Shown here piece after piece: positions 34,267-42,893 of a stretch of DNA of 44,779 nucleotides. Below the pieces are notes generated by a model, which was given only the letters and a program-made list of their open reading frames with translations, had not been told where the DNA came from and searched no databases. The translations under genes were made by a program, and so were the position numbers. The stretch lies in contig CALCHY010000123.1 in NCBI GenBank assembly GCA_937907415.1, positions 1-44,779 of the forward strand, read 5' to 3'. Source of the stretch: an uncultured Trueperaceae bacterium (GTDB lineage: Bacteria > Deinococcota > Deinococci > Deinococcales > Trueperaceae). Positions within the stretch are counted from its first letter, which is position 1. Each line of letters starts with the position of its first letter.

Positions 34267-36132
34267 ATGGAACTCTTGACGACCTGGGTCCTGCCCCTCC
34301 TCGTTGCCTACGCGATCGGCTCGCTGCCGCTCGGTGCGTGGCTCGTTCAGGCGGCCTCTGGCTTCGACCCGCGTGATGTCAACCCGCACCTGCTTGGCGT
34401 CGAGAACGTCTACAAGCTCGTTGGTCCATGGGTGGCCGTCAGCTCCTTCGTCCTCGACGTGCTGAAGGGCGCCCTCGGCGTCATGAGCGGAGCGCTAGTG
34501 ATGGTGGCCGCTAGCGGCGCAACTAGCCTGATGCTCGACCCGCTGCTCGGCCTCCGCGTCGTAACCCCGTGGTCGCTCTCTGGCCTCGCTGACTTCACGA
34601 GCCCGATGGCCGTCGCGCCAGGCGACCTGGCCGCCACGGCAGGCGCCGCCTTCTTCGGTGTGCTTTTCGGTCACTTGCACCCACTACCTCTCAAGCGTTT
34701 GGCGTCCGTGCCCCGTGGGCGCGGGAACGGCGTCATCGTCGGCGCGCTCGCCGCACTGTTCGGCCTCGGCGTGCTGCCGTTCTGGCTGCCGACCGTCGCT
34801 GTGGTCGTGTACTCCCTGGTGCTGGCACGTAGCGGGTACGTGGCCCTCGCCAGCCTCGCGGGGCTCGCTGCCCTTGCCGTTGGAGAGCTCGTCGGTGCGG
34901 GCTTCGGACTCGTAGGTTGGGCGCCCGCGCTCGCTATCACCGCCACCACGCTCCTCCTCGCGTGGCGCCACAGGCAGGCCATCAACCGCATCAACGACGG
35001 CACGGAGGCGCGCCTCGGCGCGCCGCCCCCAGTGCGCGGCCTCGACCCGAACACCGTGCTGTGCGCCTTCATGGTGCACCCACTTACCTACGACGACGTC
35101 TGGCAGCCCCGCTCGAGCCGCTGGTTGCGGTGGGTGGTAGAGACGCTGGTGCGCCCTGGCATCTTGCCTGAGCGGTGGCTCAAGCGCCTCTTCCTCAACA
35201 TCCGTCCCCAGTTCCATGGGGTCATCGAGGGCATAGAGCTATCGGACGGGCGCAAGCTGCGGGTGCTGCTCATCTCGGCGCCGCTGATGCCGGACCAGTT
35301 CCGCACCAACCCCGATGACGCGCTGCGCATCGCCATCCAGGGAGCCCGCTTCGCGCACCGCCTCGGCGCCGAGGTCGTTGGTCTTGGGGCCTTCTGGTCG
35401 ACGGTCGGCGAGAAGGGCGCGGCCGTGCAGGAGGCGGTTCCGGAGATCGTCGTCACCAATGGCGGCGCGTACACGGCAGCTACGGTCAAGGCCGCGGTGC
35501 CCGGACTCCTCAAGCGCTTCAAGGCCCAGGGCGGCAACCTCAAGACCTCTAGTGCCGCGGTGGTGGGAGCCAACGGCGTGGTGGCGTTCGGCGTCGCGCG
35601 TCTCATCGCTTCAGAGGTGGCTGAGGTCGTGCTCATCGGCCGCGACCGCGAGCGCCTCAACCGTTCGGCGGACAGTCTGCGTAAGAAGTACCCGCACACG
35701 AACATCGTCGCCACCACCGACATAGACGCCGTGGCGGGCTCCGACCTCATCTTCACGGCAACGTCCGACCCCGACCCCGTGATCTTCGCGCACCACGTCA
35801 AACCAGGCGCGTGGATCTACGACCTCGGTAGGCCGGTGGACGTCGACGAGAGCGTGAGGGACGTGCCTGGCGTCGAACTCGTCCCCGGCGGCGTCGTCAG
35901 GCCACCAGGGAGCATGCGCAGCCGCATCGACCTGCGCTTCGGCGACGGCAACGTGCCGGCCTGCCTGGCCGAGACCATGATCCTGACGGCTACTGGCGAT
36001 TACGCGCGCCGCAGCATCGGCAACGGCACGCGCTCGGCGGACATCGAGTTCTACCTCCTCGAAGGCGAGCGCCTAGGCTTCGAGATCGTCACGCGCGACG
36101 GCCGCTTGGCGCCAGCCAAGGTCACCGCTTGA
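34267..36132 (+). CDS. Fusion: PlsY-like membrane domain and acyl-ACP reductase-like domain
   Basis: The 621-residue protein has two parts. Residues 1-240 are a multi-helix membrane domain of the PlsY type (acyl-phosphate:glycerol-3-phosphate acyltransferase): YAIGSLPLG, NVYKLVG, FGHLHPLPLKR, PRGRGNGVIVGALAAL, and the ending WRHRQAINRINDGTE match PlsY in order and position. However, the glycine-rich SGSGNxGATN loop is replaced by NPHLLGVEN, so its acyltransferase activity is doubtful. Residues about 260-620 resemble cyanobacterial acyl-ACP reductase (AAR), from memory: CAFMVHPLTYDDV, the nucleotide fold VVGANGVVAFG (432-442), LVPGGVVRPPG, and VPACLAETMI, where Cys566 matches the catalytic cysteine of AAR. 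This part would reduce acyl-ACP or acyl-CoA to a fatty aldehyde. prmA overlaps its stop. The fusion and its role are inference. Confidence 0.72.
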   Translation: MELLTTWVLPLLVAYAIGSLPLGAWLVQAASGFDPRDVNPHLLGVENVYKLVGPWVAVSSFVLDVLKGALGVMSGALVMVAASGATSLMLDPLLGLRVVTPWSLSGLADFTSPMAVAPGDLAATAGAAFFGVLFGHLHPLPLKRLASVPRGRGNGVIVGALAALFGLGVLPFWLPTVAVVVYSLVLARSGYVALASLAGLAALAVGELVGAGFGLVGWAPALAITATTLLLAWRHRQAINRINDGTEARLGAPPPVRGLDPNTVLCAFMVHPLTYDDVWQPRSSRWLRWVVETLVRPGILPERWLKRLFLNIRPQFHGVIEGIELSDGRKLRVLLISAPLMPDQFRTNPDDALRIAIQGARFAHRLGAEVVGLGAFWSTVGEKGAAVQEAVPEIVVTNGGAYTAATVKAAVPGLLKRFKAQGGNLKTSSAAVVGANGVVAFGVARLIASEVAEVVLIGRDRERLNRSADSLRKKYPHTNIVATTDIDAVAGSDLIFTATSDPDPVIFAHHVKPGAWIYDLGRPVDVDESVRDVPGVELVPGGVVRPPGSMRSRIDLRFGDGNVPACLAETMILTATGDYARRSIGNGTRSADIEFYLLEGERLGFEIVTRDGRLAPAKVTA

Positions 36133-36920
36133 GGGCCTTCAAGATCGCCGGACTGACGGGCGAGTCGCCCGAGTTGGCGGCGCTCTGGGACTTGGGCTGC
36201 CTCGGCGTTCAAGAGGACGACGACATCGATGGCGTTTCCGTCATCGCGTACTTCGATACCCAACGCGAGCTGCCAGTGGCGGGAACGTGGCTGGAACTGC
36301 CAGACACCGATTACGTCGCGCAGTACCAGCAGACGCTGGCGCCGATCAGGTTCGGGCAGTTGGTGGTGGCGCCGACCCACGCGAAAGTCGAGTTGGCCGC
36401 AGGTGAGGTGGTGCTGTGGCTCGACCCAGGTGCGGCCTTCGGGAGCGGCCATCACGAGACCACGGGCATGGCGTTAGCTGCGCTGACCCGCCTCGACCTG
36501 AGCGGCCGCACGGTGCTAGACGTCGGCGCTGGCAGCGGGTTGTTGGCGCTAGCGGCCGACCGACTCGGAGCGGAGCACACGTACGGCGTTGATATCGACG
36601 CCGCCACCGTGGCAGTCGCGCGCGAGAACGGCCGCCTCAACCGCTCGCGGGCGCGCTTCGCGGCAGGTACCTTGGAGGTGGCCGGTGCGCCTGGACACGT
36701 CGACGTGCTCGTAGCCAACCTCTACGCCGAGTTGCACCAGAGCCTCTTCGCTGATTACGTGAAGCGCGTGCTAGTCGGCGGTCGCATCATCCTCACCGGC
36801 ATCCTCGCCGCCAGACGCCACTTGGTGATCGGGGCCGCCCCGTCTAGCGCGAGGCTGGTGGGGGAGGCGACGGCGGGCGAGTGGCTCCTCCTCGAGTTCG
36901 AGGTAACGAGGGCGCCTTGA
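36129..36920 (+). CDS. prmA: Ribosomal protein L11 methyltransferase
   Basis: PrmA trimethylates L11 using S-adenosylmethionine. The 263-residue protein has a small N-terminal substrate domain, a linker, and the methyltransferase fold with DPGAAFGSGHHETTGMAL, VLDVGAGSGLLALAADRLG, GVDIDAATVAVARENG and VLVANLYAEL. It closely parallels Thermus PrmA. The start is TTG overlapping the preceding stop (TTGA), the same arrangement used again at rsmE. Confidence 0.95.
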   Translation: MRAFKIAGLTGESPELAALWDLGCLGVQEDDDIDGVSVIAYFDTQRELPVAGTWLELPDTDYVAQYQQTLAPIRFGQLVVAPTHAKVELAAGEVVLWLDPGAAFGSGHHETTGMALAALTRLDLSGRTVLDVGAGSGLLALAADRLGAEHTYGVDIDAATVAVARENGRLNRSRARFAAGTLEVAGAPGHVDVLVANLYAELHQSLFADYVKRVLVGGRIILTGILAARRHLVIGAAPSSARLVGEATAGEWLLLEFEVTRAP

Positions 36921-37615
36921 GGGTCAACCGCGTGCTCGTACCCGAGCTAGGCGCCGACGAGGTCGTGCTGCGCGGCCCAGAAGCGCACCACTTGCGTGAC
37001 GTCCTGCGCCTCAAGGCGGGCGCGCTAGTCGAAGCGTTCGACGGCAACGGCAACGTCGCGGCGGGCAGCGTCGCTGCCGCTGACCAAGGCGGCGTGGTAC
37101 TGACCTTGGGTCAACCACAGCCGAGCGAGGCGGAGGCGCAGCTGGACGTGACCGTGGCCGTCGCCCTCCTGAAGGGCGACAAGTTGGCGGACGTAGTGCG
37201 CCAATGCACGGAGCTGGGCGTCATGCGCTTCGTGCTGCTCGTAACGCGCCACGCGGACGTAACCGACATGTCTCACGCGAAACTGCTGCGCCTGCAGCGC
37301 GTGGCCGAGGAGGCGACGCGGCAGAGCGGCAGGGCGCGCGTGCCGCAGGTCGCGCCGCCCACGCCACTTGCCACCTTGTCCTGGAGCGGCGCTGCGCTAG
37401 TGGCCGACCCACGGGCGACGGGCACGCTGACCGGTGCGGCGACCGCAGGGCGCTTGACGCTCGTCACCGGCCCAGAGGGAGGCCTGGCGACCAGCGAGGT
37501 CGAGGCGCTAGTGGCGCGTGGCGCCCGCGCCGTGACCCTCGGCCCGCGCATCTTGCGGGCCGAGACCGCACCGCTTGCCCTGGCCGCGCTTGCCCTGTTG
37601 GGCGGCGGCCAGTGA
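36917..37615 (+). CDS. rsmE: 16S rRNA (uracil-1498-N3) methyltransferase
   Basis: RsmE methylates U1498 of 16S rRNA. The 232-residue protein has the N-terminal PUA-like domain with LRGPEAHHLRDVLRLKAG and the C-terminal knotted SPOUT domain with LLKGDKLADVVRQCTELGV, EATRQSGRARVPQV, VTGPEGGLATSEV and LGPRILRAETAPLAL. I start at TTG 36917, overlapping the prmA stop (TTGA); there is no ATG or GTG near. GAGGG is 4 nt upstream. Confidence 0.94.
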   Translation: MRVNRVLVPELGADEVVLRGPEAHHLRDVLRLKAGALVEAFDGNGNVAAGSVAAADQGGVVLTLGQPQPSEAEAQLDVTVAVALLKGDKLADVVRQCTELGVMRFVLLVTRHADVTDMSHAKLLRLQRVAEEATRQSGRARVPQVAPPTPLATLSWSGAALVADPRATGTLTGAATAGRLTLVTGPEGGLATSEVEALVARGARAVTLGPRILRAETAPLALAALALLGGGQ

Positions 37616-38043
37616 GGGGCCGCGTTAGGTCGGTGGCGCTAGCGCTAGGCGCGACGCTGGTGTTGACGACCACGCTAATTACGGCCTGTCAGCCGCTCTA
37701 CATCCCGCTCGTGCCGGCCGATGGCCTGCCAGAACCTCGCCCCACGCGTCTCACTGGCGCCAGCGCCCTCACGCTTGGCGAGGCGGGCAGGCCGCAGTTG
37801 GACGTCACTGTGCTCGACTTACCCGGCGCCGGGTGGCTGGCCGTGCAGTGGGTGGGCCCAGATGGCCGCGAGGCGGCTTCCGAGAGCGCATGGCTGGAGC
37901 TGGACGCGAACGGGTCTGCATTCACCTTCGAGCTGCCCGCAGACGTGCCGCTGCGGCCGGGCGAATGGCGCGCGGTCGTGTCGTTCGAGGGTGAGTTCCT
38001 CAGGCTGTACTCGCTGAACGTCCCCGACCTGAACACCAAGTAG
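37612..38043 (+). CDS. Small secreted lipoprotein, function unknown
   Basis: The GTG at 37612 overlaps the rsmE stop (GTGA). The 143-residue protein starts with a lipoprotein signal: MRGRVRSV, a hydrophobic stretch and the lipobox ITAC with Cys26. The mature part is a single predicted beta-rich domain with GAGWLAVQWVGPDGREA and RPGEWRAVVSFEGEFLRLYSLNVP, which looks like an immunoglobulin-type sandwich. I do not recognise a family. It should sit on the outer face of the cytoplasmic membrane or the outer membrane. Confidence 0.72.
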   Translation: MRGRVRSVALALGATLVLTTTLITACQPLYIPLVPADGLPEPRPTRLTGASALTLGEAGRPQLDVTVLDLPGAGWLAVQWVGPDGREAASESAWLELDANGSAFTFELPADVPLRPGEWRAVVSFEGEFLRLYSLNVPDLNTK

Positions 38044-38045
38044 AA

Positions 38046-38078
38046 CTGCGGGCGCAACCATCGAGGTTGCGCCCGCAG
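38046..38078. terminator. Bidirectional terminator between the lipoprotein gene and secDF
   Basis: CTGCGGGCGCAACC (38046-38059) and GGTTGCGCCCGCAG (38065-38078) form a perfect 14-bp stem with loop ATCGA. It begins 2 nt after one stop codon and ends 22 nt before the other. On the minus strand TTCTACTT follows, so it may best serve secDF; no T-run is present on the plus side. Confidence 0.75.
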
Positions 38079-38100
38079 ACTGGACGGTGCCGGCTGGCTT

Positions 38101-40317
38101 TTAGGCCTTGGCTGTGCGCTTGCCGCGGCTGGTGCCGCGGTTGTTCTCGATGCGCTTCTGCTGCCACTCGCGTACCCACACGATGGTCGGGGCGAGCAGG
38201 AAGATGCTCGAGAACGTCCCGATGACGATACCGACGAGCAGCGTGACGCTGAAGCCGCGCAGCACGCTGCCGCCGAAGACGAGCAGCGCAAGTACGGGCA
38301 GGAGGGTGGTTCCCGACGTCGCAACGGTGCGCGTGAGAGTCTGGTTGACGGCCAGGTTGACGAGCTCGCGGTAGGGCTTGTCGCGGATGACGCGAACGTT
38401 CTCCCTGATGCGGTCGGCGATGATGATCGAGTCGTTCAGCGAGTAGCCGATCACGAAGAGGAGCGCGGCGAGCACTGGGATAGAGAACTCGATGCCGAGC
38501 AGCGCCTGCACCCCGAGCGTGATGGCGACGTCGTGAGCGCTTGCCAACACGACGGCGAGGGCCACCACCCAGTTCGGCCAGAAGCGGAACGCGAGGTAGA
38601 CGAGCACGAGCAAGAGCGCCACGACGACCGCCAGGATCGCACCGCGGCGCAGGTCTGCGCCGACCGATGGGCCTACGAAGTCGGACGATAGCTTGGTGCC
38701 ACCAACGGCAGCCGCCAAGTCGCTTGCGAACTCGTCTGTTGCCTCCTGCGCCGAGTCGCCGAGGCCGACGCGCACCGAAACTTGACGCGTCAGCGCCGTG
38801 CCACCCTCGCTCGACTCGACGACCGTCGCGCCGTCACCGGTTACGCCTGGGATGCCCAGATCGTCGATGGCAGCGCGAACCTGGCTCGTCGTCACGCTCG
38901 TTGGCACGTCGAGGATGGCGTTGGAGCCGCCCGTGAAGTCGGTGGAGAGGCTGAGGCCAGTGATCGACACGTAGATGATGGCGGCCACGGCGAGCGCACC
39001 AGTGGTGAAGACGAACGGCCTGGCGCGCTCGACGAGGCGCAGGCCCCTGACTTCCCAGCCCGACCACATGTAAGTGCGCTGGTTCTTGTCGGTCAACAGC
39101 CCGAGGACGTAGGGCACCACCACGATGTTCACGAACACGGACGCCACGACGCCGACGGCGAGGGTGATGGCGAAGCCGCGCACTGGGCCAGTCGTGTACT
39201 GGTAGAGGGCCAGCGCGGCAAGCAAGGTCGTGATGTTCGCGTCGATGATGGCCGAGAGAGAGTTCGAGAAGCCGCGCTTCATGGCGGACTTGAGCCCGCG
39301 CCCCTCACGAAGCTCTTCCCTGATGCGCTCGAACGAGATCACGTTGCCGTCGACCGCGGCGCCGATCGTAAGCACGAGGCCAGCGAGGCCAGGCAGCGTG
39401 AGGGCGGCGCCGAGCGCGGCTAGCACCCCGAAGATGAACAGCATGGCGAGGATGACGCCGAACGACAGCACCCCGCCGAAGAGGGGACCGTAGTACATGA
39501 GCACGGCGAGGATGACAAGGATGCTGCCGACGATGGCGGCGGTGGCGCCCTTGTTGATCGAGTCCCGACCGAGCGTCGGCCCGATGGAGCGGACTTCGTC
39601 GACCTTGAGGCTGATCGGCAAGCTACCGCTGCGGAGCACGACGGCGATGTCGGTGGCCTCGTCGAGGGTGCCGACGCCCGTGATCTGGCCGGAGTCGGAG
39701 ATGCGCGACTGCAGCGTTGGCGCCGTGATGATGCGGTCGTCTAGCACGATGGCCATGCGGCGGCCGACGTTGCTTGCGGTGAAGTTGCCGAACGCTTGCG
39801 CGTCGCCCGGCCTGATCTCGAACGTCACCACTGGGCCGCTGGGCGTTCCTGGCGACTGCTGGAACTGCGCGCTGGCCGTCTGGACGATCTCGCCGGTGAA
39901 GGCAACAGGGTCGAGGTCGTCGAGGGTGAGGGCCTCGGTCGGCAGGGCGTTGAACTCCGACTTGACGATGCGGAACTCGAGCACGGCCTGCTGACCGATG
40001 AGGTCAAGCGCGCGCTCCTGGTCGGCTGAAGTCAAGCCAGGCAGCTCGACGACTACCTTGTCGTTGCCTGCCGTGGCGACGAGGGCCTCTGAGACGCCGA
40101 ACTGGTTGACGCGGTTCTCTACGATGTTGCGGGCCGTCGCCAGGTCTTCAGGCGACGGGTTGGGCGTGTCGGAAACGAGCGTTACGCGCAGGCCGCCCTG
40201 CAAGTCGAGACCGAGCTTGAGGGACGGCTCTGACGGGTTCCAGGGTTTCCAAAGAAACAAGATCGACGCGACGATCAGGGCGATCAGCGCTAGACCGGTG
40301 ACTAGACGGTTGGACAT
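38101..40317 (-). CDS. secDF: Fused protein export motor SecDF
   Basis: SecDF uses the proton gradient to complete protein translocation through SecYEG. The 738-residue protein fuses SecD (about 1-435) and SecF (about 440-738), as in Thermus. Visible features: N-terminal helix, KLGLDLQGGLRV (D1), the large periplasmic P1 domain, TIGAAVDGNVISFERIREELREGRG (D4, with its aspartate), then STDFTGGSNAIL and SLNDSIIIADRIREN of SecF. Twelve membrane helices are expected. GGAG is 5 nt before the ATG. Its Sec partner secY is in the ribosomal cluster. Confidence 0.97.
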   Translation of the reverse strand: MSNRLVTGLALIALIVASILFLWKPWNPSEPSLKLGLDLQGGLRVTLVSDTPNPSPEDLATARNIVENRVNQFGVSEALVATAGNDKVVVELPGLTSADQERALDLIGQQAVLEFRIVKSEFNALPTEALTLDDLDPVAFTGEIVQTASAQFQQSPGTPSGPVVTFEIRPGDAQAFGNFTASNVGRRMAIVLDDRIITAPTLQSRISDSGQITGVGTLDEATDIAVVLRSGSLPISLKVDEVRSIGPTLGRDSINKGATAAIVGSILVILAVLMYYGPLFGGVLSFGVILAMLFIFGVLAALGAALTLPGLAGLVLTIGAAVDGNVISFERIREELREGRGLKSAMKRGFSNSLSAIIDANITTLLAALALYQYTTGPVRGFAITLAVGVVASVFVNIVVVPYVLGLLTDKNQRTYMWSGWEVRGLRLVERARPFVFTTGALAVAAIIYVSITGLSLSTDFTGGSNAILDVPTSVTTSQVRAAIDDLGIPGVTGDGATVVESSEGGTALTRQVSVRVGLGDSAQEATDEFASDLAAAVGGTKLSSDFVGPSVGADLRRGAILAVVVALLLVLVYLAFRFWPNWVVALAVVLASAHDVAITLGVQALLGIEFSIPVLAALLFVIGYSLNDSIIIADRIRENVRVIRDKPYRELVNLAVNQTLTRTVATSGTTLLPVLALLVFGGSVLRGFSVTLLVGIVIGTFSSIFLLAPTIVWVREWQQKRIENNRGTSRGKRTAKA

Positions 40318-40338
40318 CGGACTCCAAAGGGTGTTGCG

Positions 40339-40344
40339 AGACTA
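40339..40344 (-). promoter_or_regulatory. Possible secDF -10 box
   Basis: TAGTCT on the minus strand lies 21 nt before the secDF ATG, leaving room for a short leader with the GGAG site. TTGACG sits further upstream at 40380-40385 but the spacing of about 35 nt is wrong for a -35 element. secDF may instead be read through from infB. Confidence 0.3.
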
Positions 40345-40381
40345 AGGACGTAGTTGGGAACGGACGAGGGCGAGGGACTCG

Positions 40382-40747
40382 TCAACCGCCCTCGAGCGTC
40401 AAGCGTCCTAGCTCGACTAGCCGCGTGCGTCTCGGCGTGGTGGCAGTGGGTGGCGCAGCGCGGCGCGGCCCGCGCAGGTGCGCGCGGCGCGTAGACACAG
40501 GTACCGGGGGTAGCAGGAGCAGTAGGCCGAGCGCTGGCGCCGGTAACCTGGCGCCGCTCTCGACCATGATGAGCACGCGGCCGCCCATGGCGCCCTCCGC
40601 GCCGGCCGGGTGAGCGGCGACGCGTGGCGGCAGGGCGTGCAAGGGGAGGAGAGTGAGCGCGAGCGCTAGCGCGAGCGGCCACCGGCGTGGTCCTCGCCCC
40701 TCGCCGGTGCGCGCGCGCAAGAAGGCCCCCTTGCCCCGCCGTGACAT
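40382..40747 (-). CDS. Small putative membrane or secreted protein between infB and secDF
   Basis: The ATG at 40747 overlaps the infB stop by one base (TGATG). It gives a 121-residue protein: an Arg-rich start, a signal-like helix PLALALALTLLPLHALPP (about 24-41), a short segment with HPAGAEGAMGG, a second hydrophobic stretch ALGLLLLLPPVPVS (about 75-88) and a basic C-terminal tail. I recognise no family. The overlap with infB and the lack of any other gene in 40318-40746 support it, but arginine-rich shadows are common in such GC-rich DNA. Confidence 0.45.
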   Translation of the reverse strand: MSRRGKGAFLRARTGEGRGPRRWPLALALALTLLPLHALPPRVAAHPAGAEGAMGGRVLIMVESGARLPAPALGLLLLLPPVPVSTRRAHLRGPRRAAPPTATTPRRTRLVELGRLTLEGG

Positions 40748-42576
40748 CAGACTGCTGGGACCTCGACCATCTCGTACGCCTCGATGATGTCGCCCTCTTG
40801 GACGTTGTCGTAGTTCTGGAGGCTGATACCGCACTCGTAACCCGTGCCGACCTCGCGGACGTCGTCCTTGAAGCGCCGCAGGCCGGAGATGCTGCCCTTG
40901 TAGACTTCCTTGCCAGCGCGCGTGATGCGCGCCTTGGCTCCACGGCGCATGCTGCCGTCCGTGACGTACGAACCGGCGATGTTGCCGCTGCGCGGCACGC
41001 GGATGACCTGGCGGACCTCTGCGTGGCCGAGGATGCGCTCCTCGAACTCTGGTTCGATCTGGCCGCGCACCATGCGCTCCACGTCCTCGACGAGTTCGTA
41101 GATGATCTTGTAGCTCTTGACGGGGATCCCGAGGCGCTCGGCGGCCTTGAGGACGCTGGCTGGGGCCGTGACACCGAACGAGAGCACGGACGCGTTGGCG
41201 GTGCTGGCGAGAAGCAGGTCGGAGTCGGTTGGAGCGCCGACTTCGGCGAGCATGATCTCGATATCTACTTCCTCTGTCGCCTCTGACTCCTTCTGCAGCA
41301 CGCCCTTCAGCGCCTCGAGGGTGCCTTGGGTGTCTGCGCGCAGGAGGATGTTGATGGTCTTCTTGGTCGGCTTGCCGAAGAGGTCGGCAAGCGTGATGCC
41401 CTTGCGGCCGATCGACTCGCGCTCGTGGTCGAGGCGCGCTTCCTTGCGTTCGGCCGTGAGGGCCTTCGCGGCGACTTCGTTGGTCACTACCTCGACGGTG
41501 TCACCGGCGTGCGGTTGCTCGGAGAAGCCAAGGAGCTGCACCGGCGTGGCAGGGAGGGCGTGTGCGATGGTGGCGCCCGTGTAATCGGTCAAGCGGCGGA
41601 CCTTGGCCCACTGCTCGCCGGAGACGACGTAATCGGTGACCTTGAGGTCGCCTTCCTGCACGAGGACCGTGACGAGCACGCCCGCGCGCTTGTCGAGCAC
41701 GGACTCGATGATGACGCCCGTTGCTGGCCCCGTGTCGCGGGCGCGCAGGTCCTCGACCTCTGCGACGAGGGAGAGCATCTCGAGCAGGTCGTCGATGCCC
41801 TGGCCGGTGCGGGCACTAAGTTCGACCATGATGGTGTCGCCGCCGTATTCCTCGGCGATCAAGCCGGACTGCATGAGGTCCTGTTTGACCTTGTCCGGGT
41901 TGGCTTGGGCGAGGTCGATCTTGTTGATCGCCACCACGATCGGCACGCCTGCCGCCTTGGCGTGGGCGATGGCCTCACGCGTCTGGGGCATGACGGAGTC
42001 GTCGGCCGCCACGACGATGACCGCGATGTCGGTGGCGTTCGCGCCGCGCTGGCGGATGGTCGTGAAGGCCTCGTGGCCCGGAGTGTCGAGGAACGTGACG
42101 ACGCCGCTCGGCGTTTGGGCCTGATAGGCGCCGATGTGCTGCGTGATGCCGCCGGCCTCGCGCTCGGCCACGCGCGACTTGCGGATGGCGTCCAGCAGGG
42201 AGGTCTTGCCGTGGTCGACGTGGCCCATGACGGTGACGACGGGCGCGCGGCGGGGGAGGGGCTCGGCGCTAGCCGCAGCGGCCGTGGGCGCTGCCTTCGT
42301 GGTCTTGCCGCTCGTCTTGGCGAGGGCGGCCTTTTCGTCTGCGCTCAGCTTGGCGGCAGCGGGCGCGGCGGCTTCGGTTGGCGCCTCGGCTGCGACGGGG
42401 GCCGCCGTGTCGCCGCTAGCGCTCACGAGCTGGCGGACGGTCTCCGCGGTTTCTGCGTCTAGGGTGCTGGAGTGCGACTTGTACTCCACCCCGATCTCGT
42501 CCAGGACGGCGAGGAGATCCTTGTTCTCCACGCCGAGGTCCCTGGCTAGTTGATAGATCCTTACTTTCTCAGACAT
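40747..42576 (-). CDS. infB: Translation initiation factor IF-2
   Basis: IF-2 brings initiator fMet-tRNA to the ribosome with GTP. The 609-residue protein starts [22 protein letters not shown] (the IF-2N fold), then an Ala/Pro-rich linker, G1 [18 protein letters not shown]2 [12 protein letters not shown]3 DTPGHEAF, G4 NKIDL, and the C-terminal domains with [16 protein letters not shown] and [23 protein letters not shown]. It is short because the N-terminal linker is small, as in Thermus IF-2. CGGAGG from the ylxR end precedes the ATG. Confidence 0.97.
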   Translation of the reverse strand: MSEKVRIYQLARDLGVENKDLLAVLDEIGVEYKSHSSTLDAETAETVRQLVSASGDTAAPVAAEAPTEAAAPAAAKLSADEKAALAKTSGKTTKAAPTAAAASAEPLPRRAPVVTVMGHVDHGKTSLLDAIRKSRVAEREAGGITQHIGAYQAQTPSGVVTFLDTPGHEAFTTIRQRGANATDIAVIVVAADDSVMPQTREAIAHAKAAGVPIVVAINKIDLAQANPDKVKQDLMQSGLIAEEYGGDTIMVELSARTGQGIDDLLEMLSLVAEVEDLRARDTGPATGVIIESVLDKRAGVLVTVLVQEGDLKVTDYVVSGEQWAKVRRLTDYTGATIAHALPATPVQLLGFSEQPHAGDTVEVVTNEVAAKALTAERKEARLDHERESIGRKGITLADLFGKPTKKTINILLRADTQGTLEALKGVLQKESEATEEVDIEIMLAEVGAPTDSDLLLASTANASVLSFGVTAPASVLKAAERLGIPVKSYKIIYELVEDVERMVRGQIEPEFEERILGHAEVRQVIRVPRSGNIAGSYVTDGSMRRGAKARITRAGKEVYKGSISGLRRFKDDVREVGTGYECGISLQNYDNVQEGDIIEAYEMVEVPAV

Positions 42577-42885
42577 TCAAGCCTCCGAGGCGGGGTTCCC
42601 CGCTGCGCCTTGGGCGGCTGGGGAAGCGTGGGCGAGCGCCGCGTCAAGCTGCGCTCTCACCTCTTGCGCGTGGCCTTTGAAGGCTTGGCGCAAGCGTTTC
42701 TCGTTAGGGTTGGCTGCGCAACTGGCGCATAGCCAGGTGCCGCGGCCACCCAACTTACGTGCGAGGTCGAGGCGGTAACCGTCAGGTAGCTGCGCAAAGC
42801 GCACGAGTTGCGCCTGCGGCATGGCCGTGCGACAGCTGGCGCAGCGGCGCAGTGGAACGTGACGGGTACGCGTCTCGGCCGTCAT
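42577..42885 (-). CDS. ylxR: YlxR family RNA-binding protein
   Basis: YlxR (DUF448) proteins sit between nusA and infB in many bacteria and have been linked to RNA binding and to RNase P. The 102-residue protein has HVPLRRCASCRTAMPQAQLVRFA, then GRGTWLCASC with the conserved cysteines, and KRLRQAFKGHA. It is directly followed by infB with no gap, and its last codons carry the infB binding site. Confidence 0.93.
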   Translation of the reverse strand: MTAETRTRHVPLRRCASCRTAMPQAQLVRFAQLPDGYRLDLARKLGGRGTWLCASCAANPNEKRLRQAFKGHAQEVRAQLDAALAHASPAAQGAAGNPASEA

Positions 42886-42893
42886 CGGAAGGC

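Noticed and set aside
34267..36132. Calling the fusion a simple PlsY acyltransferase
   Set aside because: The SGSGNxGATN phosphate loop is replaced, and more than half of the protein is an unrelated nucleotide-binding domain.
41326..42462. Plus-strand frame opposite infB
   Set aside because: Shadow of the IF-2 GTPase gene; Asp/Val/Gly-rich composition without a fold.
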